NCBI GenBank assembly: GCA_963854835.1
Contig: OY978526.1
Location: 19,560,334 to 19,624,333 of the forward strand
Source of the DNA: Megamerina dolium
Lineage: Eukaryota > Arthropoda > Insecta > Diptera > Megamerinidae
Direction: 5' to 3'
Length of the DNA: 64,000 bases
Below the pieces are notes generated by a model that worked only from the letters and a program-made list of their open reading frames with translations, was not told the DNA's origin and searched no databases. The position numbers were made by a program, and so were the translations under genes. This document shows, piece by piece, positions 11,960-25,289 of the stretch (position 1 is the first letter of the stretch; each line of letters starts with the position of its first letter).

Positions 11960-14900
11960 TATGTGAATGTTGAATTTGAACTACACTAACACAGCAATAA
12001 CAACAGAATTGGTAAAGACGGAAGTATACAGTGGCCAAATTTGTGAGAATATTTTGGGTAAATTAAGTGAATATTTTATAATAATTTTTTTTTTTAAGAT
12101 TATTACAGTTAAGGCATTGTATTGAATTTATGTGTGCCTAAAGTTTTGCTTTCGAATTCGGGTTAGCGCAATTTAATAGCATATTTTTTAAGGAAACATG
12201 CGTTATTCACCTCCCCCAAAAATCAATATGCAAAAGATTCGAAAATCTAATATTAAAGCTAAGAAAAAAGTGATGTCACAAGATTTCTGTTATTCGGAAG
12301 TGACTAAAATAAGTAGGTTCTTTCAAAAGTACTTCTTGAGGAACTTTTCCGGAGCTTACTACTTTTAATTCATTTGAGGAAAATGTATTAAATTAAAAGT
12401 TCAACAACTTAGTTGAAATTCAATTTTGCACATTTTTTGAAACATTTAGAATACAAAAAATTTGTAAAAACTGTTTGTGCTCATCATTTTTCACACCCAC
12501 ACAATTTTATTATAGGTAAATTCTCCCCAAATCGTCTATATTAAAATAAATATATAATATAAAATATATATAGTAAAAGTTTTCAAACAATTTCACGCAT
12601 TTTTTTTTTTTTTTTTAATTTAAATATTTCCTTATGAAAACATTAACTACTTTATTTTTAATCATAGGTTATTTTAACATTGACAGCTCTTTCCCACTTA
12701 CGCGAAAACAACGTAGTACATAGCACCCAAGGGTCTCGCCGTCGTCGAATATGGACTCAAACTCAACAACTTAAAATTTCACACATCAATCTGTTGGAAA
12801 TATGACACAAAGACTTCGTATTTTTTTTTTCGCCAACAAGATTCAATTGACTCAGCAATTAAATTGATCGTCGAACTTGGACAAGGGGCATTTTCATCTA
12901 TGCTAACCAACAAAATAGCTTTTTCTGGGGATCGAAAATGATTACCGATAAGTCATCCGCATCCTCAGAGAATGACAGTTTGGTGTGTTGGTTAGAGATT
13001 TTGCGAAGATGCTGTTATAAATGACAGAAGAAGTCGAGTATAAATATGGGCATACCGGCGGATGGAGTCAAATTTACTGACTTTTCATGAATTGAAATTG
13101 AAAACACTTGGACTTGGACGATCTTTGTTTTGACATAACCTCACATTTTCACATAAAACAATCGACACACTAAGTTGGCAAGTCGTATTATCAGTCACCA
13201 TGGCGCTGTCAATGGGTCACCTCGGAGATACGATTTGATCACCTTTTACTTTTTTCGTTGGGTGTCAATGTTTGCGGTTTAGATTCTTAAGACGAATATC
13301 GTAGAAGCCAGAAACTATCAACAAGGTCTTGCAAAAATGGATTGACAGGATGCCCTGCTACGAAATCAGTCGAGGCATCTATATGAATAAAATCGTATTC
13401 CTCATAAATTTTTTTATTGGAAAAAAAAACTCACTCGAAAAACTTAATTTTTTCCAACATTTCATTGATTTTTTGCACACTTGCTCTAGGGCGCTTTTAT
13501 TTGCTTTTACAAATTGGAAATGCTTTTTAAAAATGCAAATATTGCCTACACTTTTCCCTCTCTTGTGGCCACTGTTTGGCGGCTTGGACATTTTATAAGA
13601 GCTCCATTTGAATGTCGCATGTTGAGCAACCAAAGCATTGCATATTTTCTTCTTCAGCTCTGATACTCTCACTCTTTCGTTTGTACTTTTTTCTAATTTA
13701 TTATATATTTGCAAGATACTTAAAAAGTTATTCGAAGGAATAACTTTGATTTATTGGTGCTTCATATACATTTCATCGTGCATTAAGCACATTACATATT
13801 GTTATAATAATGTTATTGCTGTTGTTGTTGTTACTGCAGTTAAGTACACATAGAAATACATACATATATAGTATGTATATAGAACATTATGTGACATTAT
13901 GTGACAATTTGAATGTATAGCCGCCCATAATGATTTTGTAGGTCGGACGGTCGGTCGGCAGCAATAGAAAGAAATATCTTGAATATGCATTTCTCTAATT
14001 TGGAAATATATTGATGTATATGTGTATTGGATTATTTGCGTATGCATATATATAGATATTAAGTAAATTGAAATTTATATGTTGAAATTAAATGCAAATC
14101 AATGCAATTCATTTTTACAGCAGCAATTGTTGATCCGATTGCTATTTCAGATTTTCTTGGCTTAGGTGGCAAGTCAAATTCTGGTAATTCTGGTGGTGTT
14201 GGTGCTGATGTTGTCAACTTTAACAGCAACGCCAACGATAATACCAACAATATGATGTTGAATGGGACAACAGCCATTACTAATATTGGCGATGTCTTGA
14301 CTCCTTGCACGATGTCGTCGTATACACCATTGACACCCAGGTCAACACAATCATCACAGTCGCCAGGCACATTATCGTCGGCCAATTCTTTTGATATTTT
14401 TCAAGTAAGTTGCGACATTGTATTGTAAAGATTTTTTTTACTTTTATTTTATTTGATTTTTTTTTTTTTGGTTATTTGCTATTTGAATGATTGAATATTG
14501 CTGCACCAACTATTGCACCTATTACCTAGCTATGTTCAAAATAAATAAATATGTATAAGTATTTTGCGCTGTATTTATAGAAAATTGCTTTTAACAACAA
14601 TTGAAATGTAATGACAAGAAATTTGCTTTTTTTTTTGCTTTTGCATTTTTTAAAATAACATTTTTACTTACATACTTGTATTGCTGAATTATTTTGCGTT
14701 TCTATAATCTTTTATTTTCTTGACGTTTTCTACACTCTATTTCCCTTTTCAACTCAATGATATTGTCTCTCTCTCTCTCTCTCTCTCCCTAACTCGCTCT
14801 CTCTTTCTCTCTCTCTCTCTTTGTCTTTTTCTATCATTTTTGTTTATTTTATTTTCACTCTTCTAAAATTTCTTTTATTTTTTTTTTCCATTACAAAATC

Positions 14901-15437
14901 AAAATGCTCTTTAGTTTGAAAATGTTGCACAAAATACACCATCACCACTTAAGGTTTTTCAAAGAAACATCAGCTTCGATTGTTCTGCACCTTTATCGCC
15001 AAGTACGCCCACATCTATTTACAATCGCTCTTTTCACAATTCACCTTTAGTCAGGTAATGATTAATTCTTGGAACAAGTTGTGTAATTTATTTATTGATT
15101 GATTTTGACACATGTAATTTGTATATAATTTTATCACAATTTTATATTTTTCAAGTGATAGCAGCAATTCTTCTAGTGCCAATGGTCTATCATTTGACTC
15201 CATACCACTGATATATCATAGTAATAACTATAATGGTGCTTTGATGTCGTCAAGTCGCTCAAATTCCCCAGAGAGTCAAAATAGTAATCAATCGAATGCA
15301 GAGCATAACAATCTTATCGATATGATGGTGAGTAATTTTGACAGCAGAGGAGTACGAATGAGAGGTGAATTGATGTTATATTTCGATTTAGAATTTACTC
15401 TCGATAAATGCTGATCTGCAACATCAACAGCAACAGC

Positions 15438-15468
<31 letters not shown>

Positions 15469-18400
15469 CCAACAACAACAACAACAACAACAACACCATC
15501 AACAACAACAGCAACACCAGCAACATTTATCATCGATGAAATTTCAAAATTTGCTCTCCTCAACTCCACCGACCAATTTGTTCGATGAACAAAATTTGCA
15601 AAATTTCGAAGCACTTTCAGCTGTCGATATGGAATTGTCAAAATTACAAAATCTACAAGCATTGAATGCATTAAAATTGCTACAAGCACAGACACAGCAA
15701 TTACCATTGTTGAATAATTTATTGCAAGGCTACAATAATGGCAACAATCAGGTGAGTTTCGTGCTTTTTTTTTTCTGTCAACATTGTTTATCAACAAAAT
15801 TAAATACAATTTCCCCACATCAGCTACAAATTAAGAATTGGCAATTACCACAATCACATGTAGCAGCAGCTACCACTGATGCTCATTTAGATCGTGTAGC
15901 GAAATTCTATCGTAGTTCAGCTGCACTCTACGATGCCACGTGCACTTGGAGTGGTCAATTACCACCGCGCTCGCATCGTATGCTTAATTATTCACCAAAA
16001 GTGTTTCTCGGTGGCATTCCATGGGATATTAGTGAACAATCGCTTATACAAATCTTTAAACCATTTGGACAAATAAGGTAAGATTTTGTATATGAATTTC
16101 TAATATGATAAATCTTAACTTCTAAATGGAATTTCAGAGTTGAATGGCCCGGTAAGGAACAACAAGCCGCTCAACCTAAAGGCTATGTCTATATCATATT
16201 CGAATCAGATAAACAAGTCAAGGCATTGCTATCGGCATGTGTATTACAAGTAGATGATTCACAAAGTGGTGGAATCTACTATTTCAAAATATCCTCTAGA
16301 CGCATTAAGGCAAAAGATGTAAGCCAAACTCGTAATATTTAAATGAAGATTTACTTAAATAATGATTTCTAAAATTCATATAAAAAATTAAATATTTCAG
16401 GTTGAAGTAATTCCTTGGATAATAGCCGATTCAAATTATGTTAAATCAACATCGCAAAAATTGGATCCCACTAAGACTGTGTTCGTTGGTGCTTTACATG
16501 GTAAATTAACTGCAGAGGGTTTGGCCAAAATAATGGATGATCTATTTGATGGTGTTCTATATGCAGGTTAGTCCTATTCTGAATATGCAAAATATAGGGA
16601 ATGAATCGTTGCATGCGAATCAAATTGAAATTTATAGATTGAGAATTGTTCATGCAACTGAATTAGAATATGTTAAATCGATGTAGTAAAATTTAATTTG
16701 TTCTTACACAATTCACAAATCACAAAGTTTATCCATGTTATGTTGTTAATAGTAATAGTAATCGTTCCGAGCTTCAGTCCTATAGCTTTGTAATTTCGTG
16801 CGCAAAGTCCACAAACATGGATTCCAAAATATACTTTTGTATCAGAGGTGGGCGTGGTCTTCATGCGATTTCGCTTATTTTCAAATTTTGTCTATTTATT
16901 AGTAAATATAATCACATTTACCAAGTTTCAACTTTATAGCTTTCCCATTTCGTATGCAAAGTGTGAAAATATAAACACGGAAAGATGATTTTGTATGAGA
17001 GATAGGCATAGTTTTCATGCGATTATATTCATTTTTAAGCCGTTTGCAAATTTAAACATACGTACCAAGTTTTAGCTCCATAACTTTGTATTTTCGTTAG
17101 AAAATTATGAAAACAAACACACGGAAGCATGTTTTTGTATTCATTCGATTACGACCATTTTCAGATTTATGCACTTGTTAGTGAATATTATCGTATTTAG
17201 GGAGATTTAGTTCAATTTTCTTGCATTTTCGTGCGTTGAGTGTGAAAATATATACCTTGAAACATACTTTTATATAGGAGGTATGTGTACTTTACATTTT
17301 TATGTTCCGAACCATGCTTTTTTATAAGATCCGAGCATCGTTTTCATTCGAAAACGCCCTTTCACGGCCTCATTCGATCCATGGTAAAAATAATGTTATA
17401 TACTGATTTTCAACGAGAGTCCTTAACAATTGCATACGGGCAGACTAAGAGATATAGTGGCCATAGCAAGTCTGAAGGCGGCAGTTCAGAAAACTACCAT
17501 TAGCGTTGTACGCTCAAAAAATTGTGCGACTAATCTCTAAAGGGACTAATCCGCTATTAATCGATTTAGATATCAATCAGAGACATCCCTGTATTTTTTG
17601 CAGGGTTGTTGTTGTTTCACCATATATTGTAGTTAATGCAGCTAACATAAAATATATACTCTTCCACCCGTTACTTCTATTTTTGGGTGTTTTGAAATGG
17701 AAGCTGAAACTCAACCCCAATTCGTATCTATTATAATTATTCTTTGCAGGAGAAGTAACCAAAAATTGTAAATAGTTTGAAACCGATTTGATTCGTTTGC
17801 AATGATTCCATTTCAAATTTGTATATACCTAATAAATGATGAAAATTTGATTCCTTCTCTTTACGCATAGGTATCGATACTGATAAATATAAATATCCCA
17901 TTGGTTCTGGACGTGTTACTTTCAATAATAATCGCTCATACATGAAAGCCGTATCGGCAGCATTCATTGAGATACGCACATCAAAATTCACTAAAAAAGT
18001 GCAAGTTGATCCATATCTGGAAGATTCATTATGCTCAATTTGTGGTGTTCAACATGGTCCATATTATTGTCGTGAATTGTCTTGTTTTAGGTAAGTTAAA
18101 CTCAACTTGTTCCACTAAGCGATTTATTAATGTAAGTGTAATTTTTAGATATTTTTGTCGCACTTGCTGGCAATGGCAACATTCAGCGGATGGTGTTAAA
18201 AATCATAAACCATTGACAAGAAATTCCAAATCACAAATGTTGGTTGGCATTGGACCTGCCTCATCGACAACATCATTGTCATCATTGAATTCAGGACAAC
18301 ATCAGCAGCAGCAGCAACATCAGCAACAACAACAACAACAATTACCGCATCAGGTAAACAATGGGCAGTCAGCGCAACACCATATGTATCAGTTTAATGG

Positions 18401-18491
18401 ACAACAACAGCAACAACAACAACAGCAGCATCAGCAGCAGAATCTTCAACAACAACAACAACAACAACAACATAATCATCAATTGATTTAA
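7774..18491 (+). CDS. orb: Orb, CPEB1-class cytoplasmic polyadenylation element-binding protein (5' end not found)
   Basis: Ten exons join in phase: 7774-7933, 14121-14404, 14915-15054, 15156-15327, 15392-15751, 15824-16077, 16138-16318, 16401-16566, 17871-18090 and 18149-18491 (TAA), giving 759 residues. Numbering is within this partial protein. The N-terminal half is low complexity with a Q/H tract (about 260-300). RRM1 starts at '[11 protein letters not shown]' (about 431-517) and RRM2 at '[10 protein letters not shown]' (about 542-620). A CPEB zinc domain follows with C627, C630, C639, C644, C649, C652, H657 and H665. 'VEWPGK' and '[10 protein letters not shown]' mark the CPEB1/Orb class rather than Orb2. 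Family knowledge: it binds UUUUUAU elements in mRNA 3' UTRs and controls polyadenylation and translation in the germline. The first exon is the least certain because it rests on phase and splice sites only. Roughly 150 N-terminal residues are probably missing compared with fly Orb. Confidence 0.9.
8279..9464 (+). mobile_element. Mariner (DD34D) copy A, defective, in orb intron
   Basis: Inverted ends (left ...GGTCCCAGAACTACCCGAC, right the reverse complement with few changes) are bounded by TA on both sides (8277-8278 and 9465-9466). The transposase frame starts at ATG 8463 and ends at TAA 9398, but carries an early ~85-bp deletion and stop codons before 8707. The C-terminal half is open: '[10 protein letters not shown]' and '[13 protein letters not shown]' hold the second and third catalytic aspartates with 34 residues between them. 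The first catalytic aspartate is lost: copy B has 'TMDEAW', this copy has 'TTAEGW'. It is a dead insertion, about 1.2 kb, in the large orb intron. Confidence 0.9.
9795..10510 (+). mobile_element. LINE RNase H/knuckle fragment, tandemly duplicated
   Basis: Two adjacent direct copies (9795-10138 and 10140 to about 10510) share about 300 bp. Translated pieces include '[15 protein letters not shown]' (RNase H-like), 'SEPVLRTPW', 'RQSKELIKM' and '[16 protein letters not shown]', followed by 'SQHI.NCPTL', a LINE C-terminal cysteine/histidine knuckle. The second copy lacks the RNase H-like segment of about 60 bp. Frames are broken in both. RNase H points to an I/R1/LOA-type LINE. Confidence 0.55.
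10835..10950 (+). mobile_element. Short LINE 3'-end fragment
   Basis: 'CCGCTGGTGGAAGACGACGA' followed by 'CTCAACCTCCGGTG' matches the 3' coding end of the LINE at 3640-3780 and the fragment at 63890-64000. It is too short and broken to place further. Confidence 0.45.
12265..12345 (+). mobile_element. SINE fragment (body only)
   Basis: It contains 'GTGATGTCACAAGATTTCTG' and then 'AATAAGTAGGTTC', the body segment shared with the three longer SINE copies. Head and tail are missing. Confidence 0.5.
12780..13400 (+). mobile_element. Tc1/IS630-like transposase relic in orb intron
   Basis: Broken frames carry the landmarks of insect Tc1/IS630-type transposases: '[10 protein letters not shown]', 'HPQRMTVWC', '[18 protein letters not shown]' (equivalent of the RSGP.WPPRS.DLTP block) and '[10 protein letters not shown]...SRGIYMN' near 13325-13390 (equivalent of the C-terminal W..RM....RG.H block). 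Many stops and shifts make it an old relic. Terminal repeats were not resolved. Confidence 0.55.
14755..14825 (+). repeat. (TC)n-rich pyrimidine tract in orb intron
   Basis: Interrupted TC dinucleotide repeats lie about 90 bp upstream of the exon at 14915. Confidence 0.85.
15416..15531 (+). repeat. Coding CAA/CAG repeat (poly-Q/H tract of Orb)
   Basis: An in-frame run of mostly CAA with CAG and CAC/CAT gives a glutamine tract broken by histidines. On the opposite strand it creates a spurious poly-valine open frame. Confidence 0.9.
16740..17290 (+). repeat. ~145-bp tandem repeat array in orb intron
   Basis: Four diverged units have cores near 16776, 16930, 17074 and 17209. Each reads like 'AGCTTTGTAATTTCGTGCG', then 'GTGTGAAAATATAAAC.CGGAA', then 'TTTTGTAT' and 'TCATGCGATT'. 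Spacing is about 154, 144 and 135 bp. It lies within the 1.3-kb intron between the two halves of RRM2. Confidence 0.6.
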
Positions 18492-19820
<1,329 letters not shown>

Positions 19821-22800
19821 GCTTTTTCCAAAAAGAAAACAAACTAAAAAAAAACCGAAAACAAAAATTTTCTATTAGCTTTTTTCCCATAGCCCATACA
19901 AATCGAGTAAATATAACAAATCGCCTCCTATATATATACATATTATGTTACCTCCTTCGTGGCTTATACATGCACACATACAACATACATACATACATAC
20001 ATGCGTACATACATGAAGACATGCTAATGTCATATGTAAGGTAAGCTTCATTCAAGCAAAATCATCAAATTCAATCCATTGTACAAAAAAAAAAACAACA
20101 AAAAAATACCCATAGCACATTTGTTGTTGTTTTAATCATTGTTAATCATTGTTTTCATATATATATATGTATGTATTTTACTTTTTGCAATACTCAAAAT
20201 ACACACTCTCTCAAACACACACGCAACACACACACACAGCCTACAGGGATTTTATTGTAGTTTATTAAAAGGGTAATTAGAAAATCATGAACATACATAC
20301 ATACATACATGCATGTGAGTATAATATCAATATATACCTACATAGTTATATATACATATTGAAAAAAAAAAACAAACTAAATTATTAGTAGATTAGGCAC
20401 GCCTCTTAATGCATCGGTTTCTTTTTTGTAGACGAAAAAATAAAAAAAAAATGTGTATGTAGCTTAGCTTGCCCATTCTGAGTTGAAACCTTGATACAAT
20501 AACTAACTAAGCTTATTACAAAGTAATAAAAAATTAATCATCATTCATTTTAATATACAATATATAGATAGATAGGTATACAATAACAACTGTATACAAT
20601 AACAACTGATATAATAAAAGTTTGTTATAATAATGGAAATAACAATAATAAAATCAAAATAAATATTATGTATGTATAACATATAATACAAATACATACA
20701 TACATGCTCACATCTACATAACATACATTAAATTAACACTGATAATGAATGCCTTTAATGTAACAGCAACTTAAAACGTATGCAAAAAAAAAATAACGTG
20801 AAACTCGCTTCAATCACATACATACATATACTTATTATTATTATTATTGTTTTTTTCTTTCAAATATTTTTGTTATTATTTTTTTTTTTTTCTTTAATAT
20901 AATTCAAGCAGCATGCTTAAGTAATTCAAAACAATAATTACACATATTAAATGTTAAAATAAATTACATACATACATATATATATATTTATACGTAGCTA
21001 TATCTATTTATTTAATTATAGAAAAGAAAAGACAAAAAAATCAAACTACAACAACAACAAGAGTAAATATTAACAAAATCAAATAAAATTAATATGGTGC
21101 TTTAGCTAAATTACTTATTATATAAATTATATAAAATAAGACTTGATCTAAAATATTCATCATAATATAAAATTCATATTAACAGCTGAATTATATTGTA
21201 TAAAACGCAATGCGATGTGACACTTCAATTTGAATGCGTTTTGTATTTTATTCGATCATATTGAAAAAGACAAAAACCAAAATCCATCGCGTTTTACTTA
21301 ATTCGATAGTAAATATCCAGGGAAGACTAAAATAATGCTCTGGAATAGAGATTTTAGATTTTATAGATTTTACATATTTTATACCATTATATACAATTTG
21401 AAATTTGATTTCCAAACAATTTGTATACAATTTTTAATAAAATTAAAGAAAACTACATAATATGTATGTAGTAGTATGTAGGTCAACACTGCTTATAGTG
21501 ATTATGAATTTTCTCAAGTGACCCAACGGAAATTATAGTTCTGATCGAATACAATTTTTTGCAAATTTTTAACATGTTCGATTTACGGTTACAAAATCTA
21601 TTATCGAGTCACTTACATCATTTTTCCAGTTTTAGTACATTTCGTTTTTTGTAGCCTAAAGGAATTTACAAGAATTGACATTCTGACAAGTGTGTTGAAA
21701 TCGGCAAAAAAAAAACTATTGTACTAGAGTATTTAACGATCTGTCAATTAATTCTTATCTTTATTTGAAATTGACGTATTCATTTTATATTTTAATAGAA
21801 AATGTGCAGTCTTTGAGCATTTATTTATTCATATCAGTATTCATATCGATATATATTTTATCGATAAATTCATACTGGTGTGGTGAATGTGATAGGTGAA
21901 TATGGTCCTTCATAATCAATAGTAAAGAAAATGCGGAGGCTGAATTTAAATGTAGCACGCAAAGATAAAGTATAAAACCAGAAATCATTTATTATGATAT
22001 TACATAATCGACAAGTGAAAGTGGATAAAATAGCTGAAGACATTGAGCATCTTAAAAGAACGAGTTGGTCATGTGTTAGCATGAAGAATTAAAAATGAAA
22101 AATGTCTGTTTAAGATTTGTTAACACAACATGAATTTAAATTTCACAATTTTTTGGAGGATTCTATTGGCCGATTACGTCTAAAAAGTGTAAATCATGCA
22201 CTTTTTCAAACAAAGTGTTTTGACGATGACTATATTTAACGAAAAATTTCTTTTTTGTCTTTTTTTAACAAAAATTTTTTGTGTTTGCTGATTGAGGATG
22301 GTTGCATTAATATTCCGGAAGTACATTTTGATTACAATCATAATTTGGAATCTATTTAAAATATTTCGAGTTATAGTACGTGTCAAAAAGATAGGATCAA
22401 AATATGACAGTTTCCGCTTTCCAAAAGCATTAAAGAAAAATCAACAATTGCTGATTGGTAAATGATGCAAGTGACCAGAAAAAGAGATTTAGCGATAAAT
22501 CAAACATTTGAAATAAAATATTAGGAATCGATCAAAAAATTACAGAACAGCAGATTTTTAAATGTCGCAAGTTATCCGAACTCCAAGTTATCGACTCCAT
22601 TTGACAAAATTTGACAGTCATCTCATTCACGCCGAAGAACTAATGGATATTCAATTAATTTATAACCAACTCACAATCAAAAACGATGAAGAGTAATTCT
22701 TGACTAAATCGTTTAATTAAGAAAAACATTCGAGTTTGAAAAACATGAATTTTACAATTCGATACATATATTTTAGCGTATATTAAATATATATTTTGCT

Positions 22801-25186
22801 AATTTTTCAGGCATATGTGCCTAAATAATTTACAATTTTTTTCCGGCATATTTTGGTCTTCCCTGTTTATAACATAAACTATGCATATGTATGACTGAGT
22901 ATGTTTGGCTGAGTGTGATTGATTGTGTGTGTGTACTTGTGCTAGTATTTGAAGATATATACATTCATATGTGTATGAACTCACAAAATGGTATGAATGA
23001 ATGAACAAAAGTAAAAAAAAATGTAAAAATGCAAAATACATATGAGTAGTACATGTGTATGTTTTTTTTTTACTTTTTTTGAAATTAATTATGATGATCA
23101 ACATTATAATTAATTGAAATGAAACATACAACAAACTTAAATACATATTAGAATAATGATAATCAATCAAAAATTTTATTTAAATCAATTTTGAAAAGTT
23201 GAACATTTTAAATTTAAATATGAAGAGACTTAGAAAATAGCAAATAAACCAAAAAAGCAAAAAACAACATCAAAAAATTATTATATAAATTATTAAACTA
23301 TATGCAAAAAAAAAAGAAAAAAAAAAAACAATCCAGTACCTTTTTAATTGTAATTTTTTCATTTAATTGTTTTTATAATCTATTCGATTTTATCAAAACA
23401 TATACATATACATCGTATATGCAGTACATACATATGTCGTATTTGTCAGTTTTATAGCATTTTCGTACTTACCTAATCGTATAAAAAACAAAAAACAAAT
23501 ATTTTAAAACGTTTGACTTGAAAAATGAAACCACAAAATTACTAACTACTATTATTACTATTTATTATTACGACTATTATGACTAAAACTTGTATGTAGT
23601 ATAAGAAGTAAAAGAAAAACCCTACATACAAAAAAAAAAAAACAAAACCCAAAAACTAAAAAATTCATGCAAAATGCAATTTTGAAGAAAAAAGAAAAAA
23701 CAAATTAAAATTTTTATGATGAATACAGTGTTTTAATCAAAGCAAACTCAAACGCATTTTTTGCGTCTAAGGCTTATTTTAAATACATACATATGTATAT
23801 ACATTCTATATATATACCAATATATACAGATATATTAGGGAGTAGGGAACACTAAAGTTTGGTGTACCTATACATAAACAAAAAAATGAAGCAGATTATT
23901 GCAAGTAATATTGATATTTCAAAAAAAAAAAACACATTAACTATTGGCAACAATTTTACTTTTGATTTGCATATATGTAAATACATGCATACATATGTAC
24001 ATATGTATGTGTGAAAAGATTTTTAATTAAATTTTTTAGAGAAAATTTTATATTTTTTACTCTTTAACTTTTGTAATTGACTACATAATACAATATATAT
24101 GTACATATATAATAGTTGAAAATTCAAATTATAGCAAGAGTAAATAGAACAAAAAAATAAAACTGTTAACGTGTCTTCTATACATATATATATGTACACG
24201 GTTTTACTTAATTCTTGGAATAATGTTATGCAAAAAAAAAAACCAAAAATTTCAATAATGCTCATGAGCCAAACTGCATAAATATGTATTTAGCTATACT
24301 ATACACACACACACACACACACAGACACACAAATATAGTATACTTACATGCAAATGTTTTCGAACATACAAACTAATGCAAAAAAAATTAAAAAATAAAT
24401 AAATAAAATTGTACGAATAAGTGACCAAATTGAAGAATTACATACTACAAAAAGTAAAAATGATAAATGTCTTGCAAAACAATTCAAACAAAAAAAAATA
24501 TATGGTGCATTTATATATGTATTCACATACATACATACGTATACATACATACATATATATACATATGTAAATATATATATAAATTATTAAGTAATGATAT
24601 GGAACCAAAATCAAACGCTTCCCACTTATATTCGATAATACAGATTTAAAAAAAATATATATATAAATTTAATACAAAAAAAAAAATATGAAAACAGGAT
24701 GAATCAACTAAAAACACTAAACTCGTAAACAATAAAACAATATTTTTTTTCCAAGAAAATATTTTTAAATTCAACCAAAAAAAAAAACAAACAAACATGG
24801 TGCACATTTTAATACAACCAAATATTTTATTCACTTCAACTAAACTCAAATACCCAAACAACAGCTCTAAATCTAAATTAATATAGATTTATCCTATACA
24901 ATATATACCTATCTAATTTTAATTAAAATTACTTAAATACATACAAGTACATACATACATAACAATACTAACACATTAACACTGCTTTTCAGAATGAACA
25001 AAAATCGAACAAGCATATAAACAACATACAACAACAACAACAACTAAAATCAAACAATCTCAAAATGTGTATTTTATTTATTAGAAAATTATCTTCTATA
25101 TTTTTAACATTTTAATCCAAACAATTTTTAAACCAAAAAAAAAAAAAACAAACAACAAAACCTATTAAATTCGGGATCATTAGAGG
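19821..25186. other. Very AT-rich gene-free DNA
   Basis: The region is dominated by poly-A/T, CATA and TATA runs. A short stretch near 21900-22110 on the plus strand reads like a worn mariner helix-turn-helix segment ('RQVKVDKIAEDI'), but nothing else supports a full element. No coding exons were recognised. Alternative longer orb 3' UTRs could run through here. Confidence 0.45.
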
Positions 25187-25284
25187 CTAATAATTGATAG
25201 GTGGCGGTGGCACTGTTGTCGTATAACAGATTAAATTATCTTTAGATAGAGCAGACGCTCGGTTATGGTGACATATTTGAATAT
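25187..25284 (-). CDS. Orphan candidate terminal exon on the minus strand
   Basis: A strong acceptor (pyrimidine-rich CTTTTCTTCTTTGTAG) is followed by an open frame of 31 codons ('HHNRASALSKDNLICY', then a proline run and 'INY') and a stop at 25189-25187. An AATAAA on the same strand lies about 110 bp further down (near 25078). Its base composition is clearly less AT-rich than its surroundings. The intron phase would be 2 bases into a codon (phase 1 upstream). No upstream exon or matching gene was recognised, so it could be chance or the last exon of a gene spanning its neighbours. Confidence 0.3.
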
Positions 25285-25289
25285 CTACA

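Noticed and set aside
15288..15818. 176-codon minus-strand frame with a poly-valine stretch
   Set aside because: It is the antisense of the coding CAA/CAG repeat of orb.
7774..18491. Calling the CPEB gene orb2
   Set aside because: RRM1 'GGIPWDI', 'VEWPGK' and '[10 protein letters not shown]' match the CPEB1/Orb class; Orb2/CPEB2-4 have different residues here.
21900..22110. Possible mariner relic downstream of orb
   Set aside because: Only one short helix-turn-helix-like stretch is visible; no catalytic motifs or inverted ends.
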